A stretch of 64,000 nucleotides of DNA, from contig OX463859.1 of assembly GCA_949825065.1 (NCBI GenBank), forward strand, positions 12,910,452 to 12,974,451. The letters run 5' to 3'. Made by a program: the position numbers and the translations under genes. Below are positions 21,732 to 32,144 of this stretch, piece after piece; the first letter of the stretch is position 1, and every line of letters begins with the position of its first letter. This stretch comes from Odontocerum albicorne (lineage: Eukaryota; Arthropoda; Insecta; Trichoptera; Odontoceridae). The notes below the pieces were generated by a model. The model had not been told where the DNA came from, searched no databases, and saw nothing but the letters and a program-made list of their open reading frames with translations.

Positions 21732-22675
21732 GTTCATCCCACAATATACCGCACATAATCATGAAAAAACCACCACACTCAAAAGTTCACACAAATCTTT
21801 GCTACAAGTCGTTACTTGCAAGCCCAAGTATTCAAACTCCTGTCGCAATAACAACCACGCTCCGATCGACTACCTACATTTTCCCCCTCATTTTGCCTTT
21901 ATTGAATTCGGCACCCCATTGTATGTCATGGGAGCCAAATAGGCATATTGCCTTTGGGCAAAATATGTTTTAACTCGAGGGATGGTGAACATTTGCTCAG
22001 TTGCCATGCGTGTCATGTGTATCTGCTGAGTCTGCATATTAGTATCTATCTAAATATTTATTTATTACCGACGTATAATGAAATGTGTCCAATAGAATGA
22101 TGCAATTTGTTAGCAACATGGTATTTACACTCTACTATAAAACGAGAAATATTCTTCCCTTTTATACACAGACGAAATCTATCTGATTTTTGCGACCAAT
22201 GCTGGAGAGTTTTTTTCTCATAATATTATACAGAAGTACTTTTGTTGTATATGTTACAGTACAACTTGGTGGGCTTATTGCCATGTGGTAATCTTTTCCA
22301 ACTTTCAATCATATTATGTATACTTGTCATGAAAAATAAATAAATAGTTAAAAATTGTAATGATCTGAAGTGAAAATATATATGAAGAACATAGAATATG
22401 TATATTAAATTTTTAGCTTTTATCAACTAGATCTACGTGGTCCAGTTGATAAGATGTTTGACTTCCATTCGAAGGTTTCAGGTACGATTTCTGAAGGTAC
22501 CGAAAAAAATTGTAAAAAAATGATACGAGTCTGGTAAAAGAATTTGTCAGATAAACATACTTGTACCCACCGAGTATGTATGCGAGTGTTGTTGTATCTT
22601 TACGTGTGATAATATTACTAATACGTGCAACGACGAACCGCAATTTCCGTACCTACTCATGCACATATACCGTCA
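21732..22675. other. No gene; SINE tail scrap at about 22245-22305
   Basis: TACAACTTGGTGGGCTTATT followed by GCCATGTGGTAATCTTTTCC at 22258-22299 is the SINE/LINE tail block. The remainder, including open frames at 21652-21973, 22226-22426 and 22413-22643, shows no family motif. Confidence 0.5.
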
Positions 22676-22679
22676 CACA

Positions 22680-23189
22680 ATTTCCTTGTCATTGTAAGTA
22701 AAGATAACTGAGTGCCAGACTTTCCTATTTCGACAAGCATCCTTCGCGTCTTTTACATTCATTTAAACAACTCCAACGATTTTTCTGATTTTTTACGTTT
22801 TCTTCTTTCAAAATGTCATTTACTTGGTCTAACCATACTTTCCCTGGCATCCTCATGCCTTCCACTCATATTTGCATTTATTTTATTAGTCTTTCGTCAT
22901 TCATTCGTTCTACTTGCCTAAACGATCTCAGAGTGTTCTTCTTCATCTTACTCAACACATCTCCCTTACAAGTAATTTCCCCTTCATCCTTAATCACTTC
23001 ATTTTGTATTCTGTCATACATTGTCACCACATATACGAGTATTCTTCTAAGTGCACGCATTTCTACAGCATTTATTTGGCTCCTTTCATTCTTTTTCCAC
23101 GTCTACGTTTCATGCCTGTACATCAAAGATGACACTAAAATACTTTTGTGGACTATAATCGTAGCAGTTTTTGGTGCTGTCCTGTTTGA

Positions 23190-23190
<1 letters not shown>
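22680..23190 (-). pseudogene. LINE family A reverse-transcriptase tail
   Basis: Minus-strand pieces: MRALRRILVYVVTMYDRIQN then EVIKDEGEITCKGDVLSKMK, KNTLRSFRQVERMNDERLIK (about 23060-22878). These match the family's 'VEMRALRR..GVTMYDRIRNEV...LSKMKKNTLRWFGHVERMN'. The 5' side is cut by an AT microsatellite (23191). One of the more readable relics, but it has internal stops. Confidence 0.75.

Positions 23191-23220
<30 letters not shown>
23191..23220. repeat. (TA)n microsatellite
   Basis: Fifteen TA units at the edge of the LINE relic. Confidence 0.95.
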
Positions 23221-23222
<2 letters not shown>

Positions 23223-23574
23223 TACACATATGTTTAAGGGTCCCATCAATATTTTTCCTACATATGCTTTTCAATATGTCCGAATCAACCATTCTGATAA
23301 GTTGAAAGTGAAAGAAAAGAATAAACATAACCTTCATACAGTGTATTTAAACAATCACTTTTATTTGAATAGTAATGAAACGTGTATGAAGGTTGAAGGG
23401 CGATATCAACAGATGTAATCTCCAATTGGCTAGCGTGCAGCCTCATCGAATAGACTTTAATTATAATATCCACACGACAGTTGTCATAACTCACAGATCA
23501 CTTGGTCGACGTAGATTTCTTTCGGCTTTATTATAATCTACTATGGCTTTAAGCTGAAGTATAAAGTAGTGTAA
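23221..23574. other. No gene seen
   Basis: Open frames on both strands have no family motif. Confidence 0.45.
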
Positions 23575-24310
23575 TAAAAGTATGTGCGATGTATGAGTTA
23601 ACTCAGAAAAACTGGAGCAGGTTGATGAGTTTTGCAATCTGGGTAGTACGTTTTCATGTGATGGGCGAGTTGAAAGGGATATTGAAAGAACTACCCTGAA
23701 ATGGAACAAGATAAACGGAGTACTTAATGTTGCATACAACAAACGCTCAATATCAACATTATGATGATACATAAAGGTGTGTTGGTGTCCACCTTGATAT
23801 GTAGAAGTGAAACTTGGACTTGATAAGGAAAAATTGTGGAGTGTAATGTTTGAAAGAAGGCGGAATAAAGAAATCGGAAATTAATGCATGGATTAATGGA
23901 ATGTTTTAATTAAGACGAAGAAGGGATATTTAAGATGATTTGATGATAATCGTACATGTGGAGGGAATGAATTATGAGAGAAGAGGGAATGAATAATGAG
24001 ACATTACATAAAAGTGTGTTGGTGCCCACCTTGGAAGTGAAACTTCGACTTTGCAGAAATTTGATAAAAGTAAGATTTATTTTGTGGAGATTCGTACACT
24101 AAGAAATAAATGGAGTTTCAATATATAAAAGAACGAGGAATGAAGACATCAGAAATTAATGGGTGAAATCATAGGAGCTGTATGAGAACGTGTATGGATG
24201 TATAAGATGTGAAAAATGAGGGCCGAGATAAGAAATTTTGACGCTCTGTTTTCTCTGATTACCTTGACAGAAAGATGATGTTATGGTACGTTTATGATTG
24301 TTGTAAAATT
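23575..24310 (+). pseudogene. LINE family A relic with an internal direct duplication
   Basis: Plus strand: EQVDEFCNLGSTFSCDGRVE, then RDIERTTLKWNKINGVLNVA (about 23615-23735), which matches the family's '.EYVYLGS.FT.DGR...EIERR...W.KVNGAL'. The next block (HYIKVCWCPP, 'LHKSVLVPTL' in the family) occurs twice, at about 23764 and 24004, so about 240 bp is duplicated. The tail 'MRTCMDV..VK...DLRWRSVFSDYLDRK' follows near 24185-24280. Many stops. Confidence 0.65.
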
Positions 24311-24344
24311 GCGCCTTCAAATGAAAAAAAAATGTGACAAATCA

Positions 24345-24670
24345 GGTGTTTTTTTTAAACTGGTAATCTCTTCCTACCAACCAAATAAAAGTTGTGCAGA
24401 TTAGTGACAATTGCTGGGTGAAAGGTTACAACGAAATTTTCTAAAAGAAAACTTTAAAAAGAAAAACAGTCAACTTAAATATTAGCAAATGTTACCAAAG
24501 TCAAACAAAATATTAACAATTGAGATTTTATTAATTAAATTACGAAGAGAGATGAAATATTTTTTAAATCACTGTTTGAAACAAGTCAACTAGGGTGAGA
24601 GTCTTAGGATAACTGGTAACTGGTTCCAGAGTCTGACGGCAAGGACAGTAAAGGACGATGGGAATAAGGA
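24345..24670 (-). pseudogene. LINE family K-like C-terminus and 3' tail
   Basis: Minus strand FTVLAVRLWNQLPVILRLSP (24655-24595) is the end of a LINE ORF ('R.FSVAAVRLWN.LP...R'), followed by a 3' tail ending in TTTGGTTGGTAGGAAGAGAT (near 24380). Strongly diverged from the 39830 copy. Confidence 0.55.
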
Positions 24671-25245
24671 TCAACTGAATCAACTGAAAATGCCAAAATG
24701 CAATCGTTATATATTTTTAAAGAATAGATATGACCGAAGTCATAGGTATCCTTAATAACCTCGAGTGGCGATATTTGACTCTAATATAAGAAATGTATTC
24801 ATCAACATGGAGATATTTTTCCTCTTTTTGCCCCAAATGCAGGCAAAAATTAACTTTTTGTTAACTTTTATTACTATCTCCATTATAACGCAATTATTCC
24901 TATTGATTCGTAATATTCGGCTGATTATTAAATTTTACCTGAAAAACCGGTAAATGATAATATATGTATGTACAAGTATTTTAACGTAATTTTGGACAGT
25001 GACCTCTAAGATAACGACCGGCGCGGACCGTAAAACTAAAAATCCTCGTTCACTTTGTGCCATCAGCTTGTCCGTCCTTGCAGAAGCTGAACTGTTATAA
25101 CCAATTTTAACATTTCGTTTCTTCGGCTGTACACATTTTTTTGTAATTCAATCGCGTGGTGTGAATATTTTTTTCGTCAGTCAGTCAGTCAAATATACGA
25201 GTATTTGGTTTAATAATTTCATTGTACTCACTACAACATACAAAA
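24671..25245. other. No gene; possible pogo-type terminal motif at 25000
   Basis: CAGTGACCTCTAAGATAACG at 24999 resembles terminal repeats of pogo/Tigger-type transposons, but no partner end was found. The rest is AT-rich. Confidence 0.35.
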
Positions 25246-25248
25246 TGT

Positions 25249-25638
25249 ATTCTGCCGTCATAAACAAAACCGCAGCTAACGGGAAAAAATCTGAAATTTG
25301 ACTAAGTATGAGGCAATATTCCATATCAAATTCTGAACCATAATCCATAAAAAAATTATAGAAAAGCATTTATTTCAACCCAATAATCGACATGATGTAT
25401 TTTTTTATTTTACAAAATACTAGGTTTTTCTAAGCAAAAAACAATAAAATGTGATTCATAAGCAAAAAAACAGAAAGTGCCTTTGCGTTTGCTGCGTTTT
25501 TGCTTATGAATCATATTTTACAGCTTTTTTGTTTATGAACCACGACATTTTTAAGCAGCAATGAAAAACATAAAAGTGTAGTTTTCTCAAAACTTAACTG
25601 TTGCCATTAGCTGCGTTTTTTGCTTATGAGGGCAGTAT
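25249..25638. mobile_element. MITE with about 33-bp inverted ends
   Basis: The left end TTCTGCCGTCATAAACAAAA plus CCGCAGCTAACGG (25250-25282) is the inverted match of the right end (CCATTAGCTGCG, TTTTTTGCTTATGAGGGCAG, 25604-25636) with a few mismatches. TA flanks are plausible on both sides. Inside, a second inverted pair (25448-25474 and 25492-25520, core ATTCATAAGCAAAAA) repeats the same word. About 390 bp, no ORF. The superfamily is not certain; Tc1/mariner-like if the TA duplication is real. Confidence 0.65.
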
Positions 25639-25739
25639 TACCATCTTACAATTTCTTCCAATCAACCAGGAAGATGTTTAAACAAATCTTATAATAATAA
25701 TAGGATAATTTATATAGCTATGTTACTAGAACAATTTAT

Positions 25740-26190
25740 ATAGCTATGGCTGTCACAAAAACGTATACACACTTTAAAAAATTATAAATTCAGTATTAAT
25801 GAAGATAAATCTAAGATTCAAACTTTAAATTAAGGTTAATAAAAGTGATTTTTTAAATTATCGCGAACTATCAAATTGATGGCCATTCTGGTCCGTGTAT
25901 TACCGATAACGTGGAATCGCAAACTTCACGAATAATTTTTATTTTAGTATTTGGGTGCTTTATTTTTTAATGGCTGCCCTCAATTCATTGACTTACCGGT
26001 TTTGTGCCATAAACGTTACCTTTGATGAATTCCCATAAAATAGTCCATTGATGCGAGGTCTGGGGAGCGCGAGGAGTATTCAATGCTACCTCGTCGTTCA
26101 ATCTATCTGTTTGGCAAATTTTCATCAAGACAGGCCCTCATATCACGATGGTAGGGGGGGGGGGGTGCACCATCTTGCTGGAAATAAAAG
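25740..26190 (-). pseudogene. IS630-Tc1-mariner transposase C-terminal third (DD41D-like type)
   Basis: Minus strand: QQDGAPPPPYHRDMRACLDE, then IERRGSIEY and SRSPDLASMDYF, a well-known arthropod transposase block ('QQDGAPPHYHRDV...IGRRG.I.WP.RSPDLTPLDFFLWG'). The spacing from the QDG Asp to the MDY Asp is about 41-42 residues, as in DD41D elements rather than mariners. A run of 12 G (26153-26165 region) has changed PPH to PPPP. One stop lies in the block, and the terminal repeat (GGCTGTCACAAAAACG) is at about 25755. The N-terminal half is missing. Confidence 0.75.
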
Positions 26191-26611
26191 CTCTCTTCAT
26201 CCCTAAACTCCTCACTAATGCGTGATACTCGTATGGCAAATTCTGGCAGCAAATTCAAGTAAACAGCACGGTGTGAAAGCGTGTATACATTTGGGACACC
26301 TGTGTTTACACTCAGCTTCCAAGGAATCCTGTCCTTTGCACTTTGCTGCCACGCAATCGCTGCATGCTTACATATTTTGTCTACTCAGCGTGCTTTGGTC
26401 TTCTGACAGCCCTTATTCTGCCTACTGAGTACCACTGGATTACTTCATACGCCCAACGATGGTCCGTTGCTCGGGCGATATGCCCAGATCACTTACATTT
26501 GAGTATTTTTGTAACCTCTGTTACATCAACATTGTAATATCAGCAGATTGCTAGACTTGGCTTGGTTACTGTTTTGAGACAGTTGACCTACATCGGAGAT
26601 TTTTTTTCATA
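26191..26611. other. No gene seen
   Basis: Open frames at 26222-26537 show no family motif. It may be part of the adjacent transposon or LINE but is not recognisable. Confidence 0.45.
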
Positions 26612-26985
26612 CGTATTATGTTTAGAAAAATATTCGGACCCATACAGGAAAATGGATCTTGGAGAGTGAGATATAATGAGGAGTTATGCAGCATATTCAA
26701 AGAGCCCAACATTATAAAATACATCAAAATTGGGAGGCTACGTTGGGCGGGGCATGTAGCAAGAATGGGAGAAGAGAGAATGCCTAACAAAGTACTCTTT
26801 TCCAAGCCCCAAGGAAGAAGTAGCGTGGGTAGACCAAAGCTCAGGTGGATGGATGGGGTGCAGAGTGATACAAGCGTGATTGGCATCAGGGGCTGGAGCA
26901 ATGCATCCCAGGATAGGAGGGAATGGCGACGACTGCTGGAGGAGGCCGGGGCCCACAATGGGCTGTAGTGCTATTGATTGATTGT
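26612..26985 (+). pseudogene. LINE family D C-terminal tail, open reading frame intact
   Basis: The frame 26618-26968 reads RKIFGPIQENGSWRVRYNEE, then IIKYIKIGRLRWAGHVARMG, and ends REWRRLLEEAGAHNGL followed by a stop. This is the classic post-RT tail of a widespread arthropod LINE ('RR.FGP..ENG.WR.RYN.EL...I...K..RLRWAGHV.RM......GRP..RW.DGV..D...A..R..WRR.L..A..H.GL'). The stretch has no stop, so this is a young or lucky 5'-truncated copy. The RT and endonuclease domains are absent. A short (ATTG)n-like 3' tail follows at 26970. Confidence 0.85.
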
Positions 26986-27163
26986 ATTATGTTTAGTAAA
27001 TCTGAACTGCAGCCGCTCGTGAAATTTTACAACTTCTAATATACAAATACTGTGGGAAACATGTTCACATATAATAGTTTCTTCGTTTATTCAATTAAAT
27101 ATATTACCATACATTTGTTAATATTCGATTTGAAAAATAACAAAGCAACTTAACGATGAATAT

Positions 27164-27497
27164 TTTTGGTCTTTCTGGAGCGATAATGTGTGAGGAGTTG
27201 AGTTTCGCAGGGTGTTTCCAGTTGTAGTTGAGTGTCACTGTTTGTCAGGTTGATGAGAGCGTGCAACGGGGTTTTTTGTGTTATCAAAAATCGGAAAGAA
27301 GTATCGATTTATTTTTTCATGCTAAATATCCTCAGTGAGATACAGGCAAAAGCCTAGTTTACTGGGGATACGACAAATGAAAGGCAACAAACCCAGATCC
27401 ATTAAAATTATATGTCCAAATCAAATTACCTGTTGTTTTTTCTCAAATTGTGTATATTTCTTGTCATGTGTAATAATAATAATAATAATAATAACTG
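27164..27497 (+). mobile_element. Dispersed SINE-like element with (TAA)n tail, copy 2
   Basis: Plus strand from TTTTGGTCTTTCTGGAGCGA to a (TAA)8-9 tail ending at about 27497. The best-preserved copy of the family (others: 21399-21731 and 29046-29375). Internal words: CACTGTTTGTCAGGTTGATG, CAACGGGGTTTTTTGTG, TTTACTGGGGATACGACAAA. No coding capacity and no obvious RNA polymerase III boxes. Confidence 0.85.
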
Positions 27498-27865
27498 ATA
27501 TTTTTCAACTGATACCTTTCTAATCTTATAGTAAATACAAAACATTCACCAAAATAGCGTTTCGACTATATACAATATCTTTTAAGACTACTGAGTTTAT
27601 AAATTCGTGTCTTCCATGCAATGAGTTTTATACGGAAAAACGTTTGGTGTATAGCACCAGTTTTGATATATTGTATTATTTTTTGAACTTTATAATAAAT
27701 TAAATGTGTTATTTGTGTGTTAATGCCTTCAGTAAAATTTTATGAGAAAATATTTTAATATTGATACACTCTTTGCATGCATGCCATCACGCCATTCTCT
27801 TATCGACCATGTCGCAGATCGTTGTGACACAACCTTCGTGTCCAGGTATCTCATCCATTAATCCG
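27498..27865. other. No gene seen
   Basis: AT-rich sequence between two SINEs; no motif recognised. Confidence 0.5.
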
Positions 27866-27867
27866 TG

Positions 27868-28080
27868 GAAGTGGCATAGTTGGTAAGACGCCTATGTTTT
27901 AGCCCGAGAGTTCGATTCCCGTTGGATCTTAGATTTTTTAAAAAAGAATCCAAACTGGTTTTCACTTAAGACCCTTTTAACATATCTTGTTGATTAAAAG
28001 AGTTTGTTAGTATTACATGATAAAACCGGATTGTACTGAATACAACGACAATGTAATCCATTACAATACAATAATATAAA
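27868..28080 (+). mobile_element. tRNA-derived SINE
   Basis: Plus strand: GGAAGTGGCATAGTTGGTAA (box A), AGAGTTCGATTCCCGTTGGA (box B), body AATCCAAACTGGTTTTCACT, tail diverged, and a (TACAA)n-like end at 28065-28080. Confidence 0.85.
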
Positions 28081-28084
28081 ATAT

Positions 28085-28515
28085 TTTGATCCTTGATTCA
28101 TTCTTGAATCTTGACCCCTGTTTCAAAGCAGAATATTTAAATATTTGTCATCAACTTAAATGATTTGTTTAAAGTTTTGTCATCTTTGACGTGATGCGTT
28201 AATTTGTGTCTGGCCTTTAATCGCATGACATCCGCAGATTATACAATAATATGGTGCTCAAAGCGCATTGTTGCCGGCGGAATATTTTTATAGTGTTTCA
28301 TTGAAAATTTTGTGACAAGTAAACCACTCGCCTTTTTAAACCATTTTACTGCTGGACATTTTTTTTCAATACTGTAAAACGTCTATATATAGACTCTCAG
28401 CACTCTGACGGTTAAAATGATTTTTTTATCGCATTATTACATTTCAACGTGAATTTGTACATGCTATCTTTTTTTTTTTTACTTCTTCATTGTATAATAT
28501 ACAGCTGGAAAGCTG
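28085..28515. other. No gene seen
   Basis: AT-rich; no motif recognised. Confidence 0.5.
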
Positions 28516-28665
28516 GAGTTCCACATCATATTTTTGGAGGTCTTCGTGGGGGATGACTGCAAGGCCGTTTGCTATTTCGTCCATTCGAACTTTTATTATC
28601 TATCCTCTTCACACGGCCTGGTCAGTGTCTTCTTTTATTTCTACCCCACCTCACAATATCTTCTA

Positions 28666-29552
28666 AAGAGTCTTTCAAATTGAGCGGTTTTTTAATTCAA
28701 TTTTTTTAATTCTCAAAAAAAAAACACACAAGTTGCTTTGATTTCAAAAAACTTTTTATTGGTTATTGAAGTATAATGTATTACATTTAAACTCAAAAAA
28801 CAATATCCTACAAATGCCCACCTCTTGCAGCTTCATAGATGTCCACTCATTTGTCAAAATTTTCGATGACATTTCGGCATAATTGCGGTTCTAACTCACC
28901 AATAACGCGAATAATTTCGTCCTTCCGCTCAGGCATTGATTGGGGGTCATTCTTATAGGCTTTTCACGTAATTCCAGAGAAAATAGTCCAACGGTGTCAG
29001 GTCACACGATCTTGGTGGCCAATTTACATCACCGTTTCCAGAGATTTATTTATTTATTTATTTTTATTTATTATTACACATGACAAGAAATATACACAAT
29101 TTGAGAAAAAAACAACAGGTAATTTGATTTGGACATATAATTTTAATGGATCTGGGTTTGTTGCCTTTCATTTGTCATATCCCCAGTAAACTAGGCTTTT
29201 GCCTGTATCTCACTGAGGATATTTAGCATGAAAAAATAAATCGATACTTCTTTCCGATTTTTGATAACACAAAAAAACCCCGTTGCACGCTCTCATCAAC
29301 CTGACAAACAGTGACACTCAACTACAACTGGAAACATCTTGCGAAACTCAACTCCTCACACATTATCACTCCAGATTACAATACATAAAATAATTAAACA
29401 ATTTGAACGCGTTGTTGTATTGTATACGACTCCATTTTTATAAATGTCATACATTACATTTCTCAAATTTCACAAGACTCAGGCAAGTTCACTACGCCAT
29501 CTGTCTTTTATCCAAGAATTAAAAAAAAACCCGCTCAATTTGAAAGACCCTT
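28666..29552 (-). mobile_element. IS630-Tc1-mariner-type transposon, deleted
   Basis: Inverted ends AAGAGTCTTTCAAATTGAGC (28666) and the complement ending 29552 are flanked by TA. The minus strand encodes a short N-terminus MESYTIQQRVQIV then stop (from 29435) and, after a deletion filled by a SINE, the C-terminal block NWPPRSCDLTPLDYFLW then ERKDEIIRVIGELEPQLCRN (about 29025-28850). The third catalytic Asp is present (PLDYF); the first two are missing. Family membership is from recognition of the WPPRSPDLTPLDYFLWG block. Confidence 0.8.
29046..29375 (-). mobile_element. Dispersed SINE-like element with (TAA)n tail, copy 3
   Basis: About 330 bp matching 27164-27497 on the minus strand, from TCTGGAGTGATAATGTGTGA to an ATAAATAAATAAATCTC-like tail. 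It lies inside the DDE transposon (28666-29552), so it inserted last. Confidence 0.88.
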
Positions 29553-29889
29553 TAGTTTACATCTTTTTGGGTACGGGAGTTTCTTACTCTATATCTAAGT
29601 ACTAGATCTAAAAGTTTTCATTTCATTAGTTCTGAGCATACTTTTTGTTTTTGTTGTGTCTGCTCCAGACTCCATTCCATAAGTAATGCTTGGTCTCACA
29701 CATGCTTTGTGAATTTCAACAGTTCAGTTTATTCTTATGTATTTGTTATTTCAGATCAAATCTTTGAGACATCCAGAGACAGTAGCGGCTTTATTTACTT
29801 AACCTCTTATTTTTGTGATTCACATATTTCTCATAAGAACAAAGAAATAAGTGGGAAAGTAAATATAACTATTGTTTTTTCCTGGATTC

Positions 29890-30260
29890 TTAAAATATGT
29901 GGTCTGGTATACCAAGTATACGAGTTAAGACAGTAAAGTCATTTTTTTACAAAGCATATGTAACTTATGGAATAGAGTTTAGAGCAGATACAACAAAAGT
30001 ATTACGTATTCTCACAAATAATCCTCAGAACGATTGCATACAAACACTTAGATATAGACTTAAAAACTCCTGTATCCGAGACATGTTTGAAGTAGAGGAT
30101 ATAGTGAAATGTGGTAGAAATTGCTGACCACGCTGACGAGCTCGTATGGAAAGGATGCATAGCAAGAGTTCTCTACGTAAAATGCATGAAATACCCGCTT
30201 GCAGTAGTCCCCCACGAAGACCTCCAAATGGACGATGTTGACTAACAAACACAAGGGAGG
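29890..30260 (+). pseudogene. LINE family B reverse-transcriptase tail
   Basis: Plus strand: VKSFFYKAYVTYGIEFRADT, then RYRLKNSCIRDMFEVEDIVK (29930-30110), and after a stop RARMERMHSKSSLRKMHEIP with SPPRRPPNG (30140-30235). This matches 'KIR.YK.CVRPV.TY..E.RA.T...LRT....TLR.R.RN..IR....V.DVV.W.R.R...W..H..RM.....RRPPGRPPKRW'. One stop and a truncation. The RT core is absent. Confidence 0.8.
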
Positions 30261-30489
30261 CAATCCTGATGATAACATACCACAGGTCTAACTTAGAGAT
30301 AGCTCCCTTATCCGATGAATAATTGAAGATTTTCGTTGATTAAAACACATGACAAATTAAGCAAAGAGTCGCCCATCAATCGCACTCCAGTTTCAAACAT
30401 TCATAATTTTTTGGTTTGCTTTTATATTTTTCCGACAATTTAAAAGGTATCCATAAGGTTTATTGTGGGGAATTAGAAAAAAAGAAACA
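30261..30489. other. No gene seen
   Basis: Short unassigned stretch between a LINE relic and a transposase relic. Confidence 0.5.
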
Positions 30490-30870
30490 AGTCAAAGTGG
30501 TCGAAAGACGAGTCAAGTATTCGAATACAACGAGCATATCGACGTCATTTTACTTACTTATGGAGATTGTCTAGCAAGATCGATGATTAGGAGATTAATT
30601 GCACGTTTTTGACAGCAGGGATCAGTAGTTGACTTGCCTCGAGCAGGAAGACCACGTACTAACCGCATTAATGAGAATATTCAAAAGCGTAGAATAGAGC
30701 GTTATTGGTGAACAAGCAACTTCAACCAGAAGACGTTCAGCTCATTTTGAAATGTCTTGAACGACGCTGTACGAGTCTAATGAAGCGATTTGCTCTTCGT
30801 TTCGTATAAAATTCAGTTGATGCAAGAATTGAAGCCACAAGATCCATAACAACGCCTTGAATAGGAGCAT
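30490..30870 (+). pseudogene. IS630-Tc1-mariner transposase N-terminal relic
   Basis: Plus strand reads VFEYNEHIDVILLTYGDCLA, RRLIARF, stop, QQGSVVDLPRAGRPRT, then ENIQKRRIERYW and, further on, KIQLMQELKPQDP. This is the paired helix-turn-helix N-terminus of the non-mariner arthropod transposases whose C-termini are at 25740 and 28800. At least three stops; no catalytic part. Confidence 0.7.
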
Positions 30871-31369
30871 TGAAGCGTGAGATATGGTCCATCCTGTACA
30901 ACTTTACAATACTATTATTTTAACAACGTTTATGGAATCATTCTTCAACGTAAATATAAAATTTTCCACCGGCCAGTAATATGATATTGATTTTCCCGAC
31001 CTTAGTGTCGGTATACACCAGAACAGGTATGAACAAACTACGGCCCGTAAATGCACGATGTCGCGATGAATGATAGACGCGTTAATCTATGAAATGTAGA
31101 TTTGAATATTTTTGAGACATCGAAAGCATTTCATCAATCGCATGCAACCCCTTTTCTTTAAATGTATCCATTCAGTTTCTCATATAACTTCTAAGATTAC
31201 TCTAAATAAGATATATGGTACAATGTATACCCATGTACACTGAAGTATAAAAATGAATAAATATAACATAATTTAACAGACAAAATTCAAACAACATAAA
31301 AACGAATGTCTTTAAAAGGCAATTTGATGAAGGAAAATTCGCGTAAATTGAGTGATTTCATTCTATCGT
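30871..31369. other. No gene seen
   Basis: AT-rich; probably remnants of the adjacent transposon but not recognisable. Confidence 0.45.
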
Positions 31370-31560
31370 GTAGCTTGTGACTGAGCATCATGCCTATCAT
31401 GATATCCTCTGATGACACCTCTCCCATCCATCTCTGCACTCCGCGGCTCGAAGGGCAGTTGTTAAGGGTAGTCCAGTTGCGTCTCTCACTTGATCAGTCT
31501 AACGCATCGGGACTATTCTTTTTGAGCGTTGTCCTTTCACGCTTCCAGTAACCACAAACC
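31370..31560 (-). pseudogene. LINE family G C-terminal relic
   Basis: Minus strand: GQRSKRIVPMR, TDQVRDATGLPLTTALRAAE, CRDGWERCHQRIS, equal to the family's 'GRS..RW.DQI..ATGL....A.R.A.DR.GWR.IV'. One frame, one stop. Confidence 0.65.
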
Positions 31561-31620
31561 ACTTTAAACTGTCTCCTTGGCCATGAACAAGGTGTCCAAA
31601 GAATCAGAGGACTCGTCGAA

Positions 31621-31623
<3 letters not shown>

Positions 31624-31708
<85 letters not shown>
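31624..31708. repeat. (TA)n microsatellite
   Basis: About 42 uninterrupted TA units. No Helitron-like flanks were recognised here, unlike 11964-12061. Confidence 0.97.
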
Positions 31709-31709
<1 letters not shown>

Positions 31710-32140
31710 CTATAAATTGTGCTGTCATTTTGACTTCTGATCCACGATGCCATCTGTCAGACAGAATATACTCTGACATCCAGATGAGGTTTGTTCTTCT
31801 CTGTTAGTTTTTAGATTAAATTCTGATTAATTGATTTTGACTATTTGGGTATTAATGAAGCTGCGCACAATATCTCATGTATTTACACTCTATTTCTTGA
31901 TTGGTTCTATTCGATAATAGTGTATTTTTGACATTTAAACCTTTATTAATGCAACAGTTATATTTTTGTTGGGCAATATGTAACGAGTTGATAATCTTTC
32001 TTTTTTGGGGAAATGTTTGTTTTCTTGAGTAATGCTTGTTATTGTTGTAAAATATCATATATAACCTGAAGCAGATAGTTTTATTAATTATTATTTATAA
32101 AAAAATAGATTCCATGACGTCATTTCAGTTAACATTTTAT
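31709..32140. other. No gene seen
   Basis: No motif recognised; open frame 31852-32058 on the minus strand is not convincing. Confidence 0.5.
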
Positions 32141-32144
32141 ATGC

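Larger units (their letters stand above)
28520..29720 (-). pseudogene. LINE family B relic interrupted by a DDE transposon
   Basis: The two halves are 29553-29720 and 28520-28663 (minus strand). Joined, they align with 17865-18090: the left half ends CACAATATCTTC and the right half begins GTTTACATCTTTTTGG, where the other copy has CACAATATCCTCTG followed by TTTCACATATTTATCG. The end of the ORF has SHPPRRPPKI at about 28560-28530. The element at 28666-29552 sits exactly between the halves. Confidence 0.75.

Noticed and set aside
22813..23418. 201-codon plus-strand frame
   Set aside because: Antisense to the LINE A relic and runs through a TA microsatellite; rich in F, S, H and I from strand bias.
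24999..25040. pogo/Tigger element
   Set aside because: Only one terminal-like word (CAGTGACCTC) was seen; no inverted partner, TA duplication or transposase.
26566..26958. 130-codon minus-strand frame
   Set aside because: Antisense shadow of the LINE D tail, which has clear family motifs on the plus strand.
31564..31807. Genes at 31577-31807 on either strand
   Set aside because: The frames are mostly YIYIYI from the TA microsatellite.
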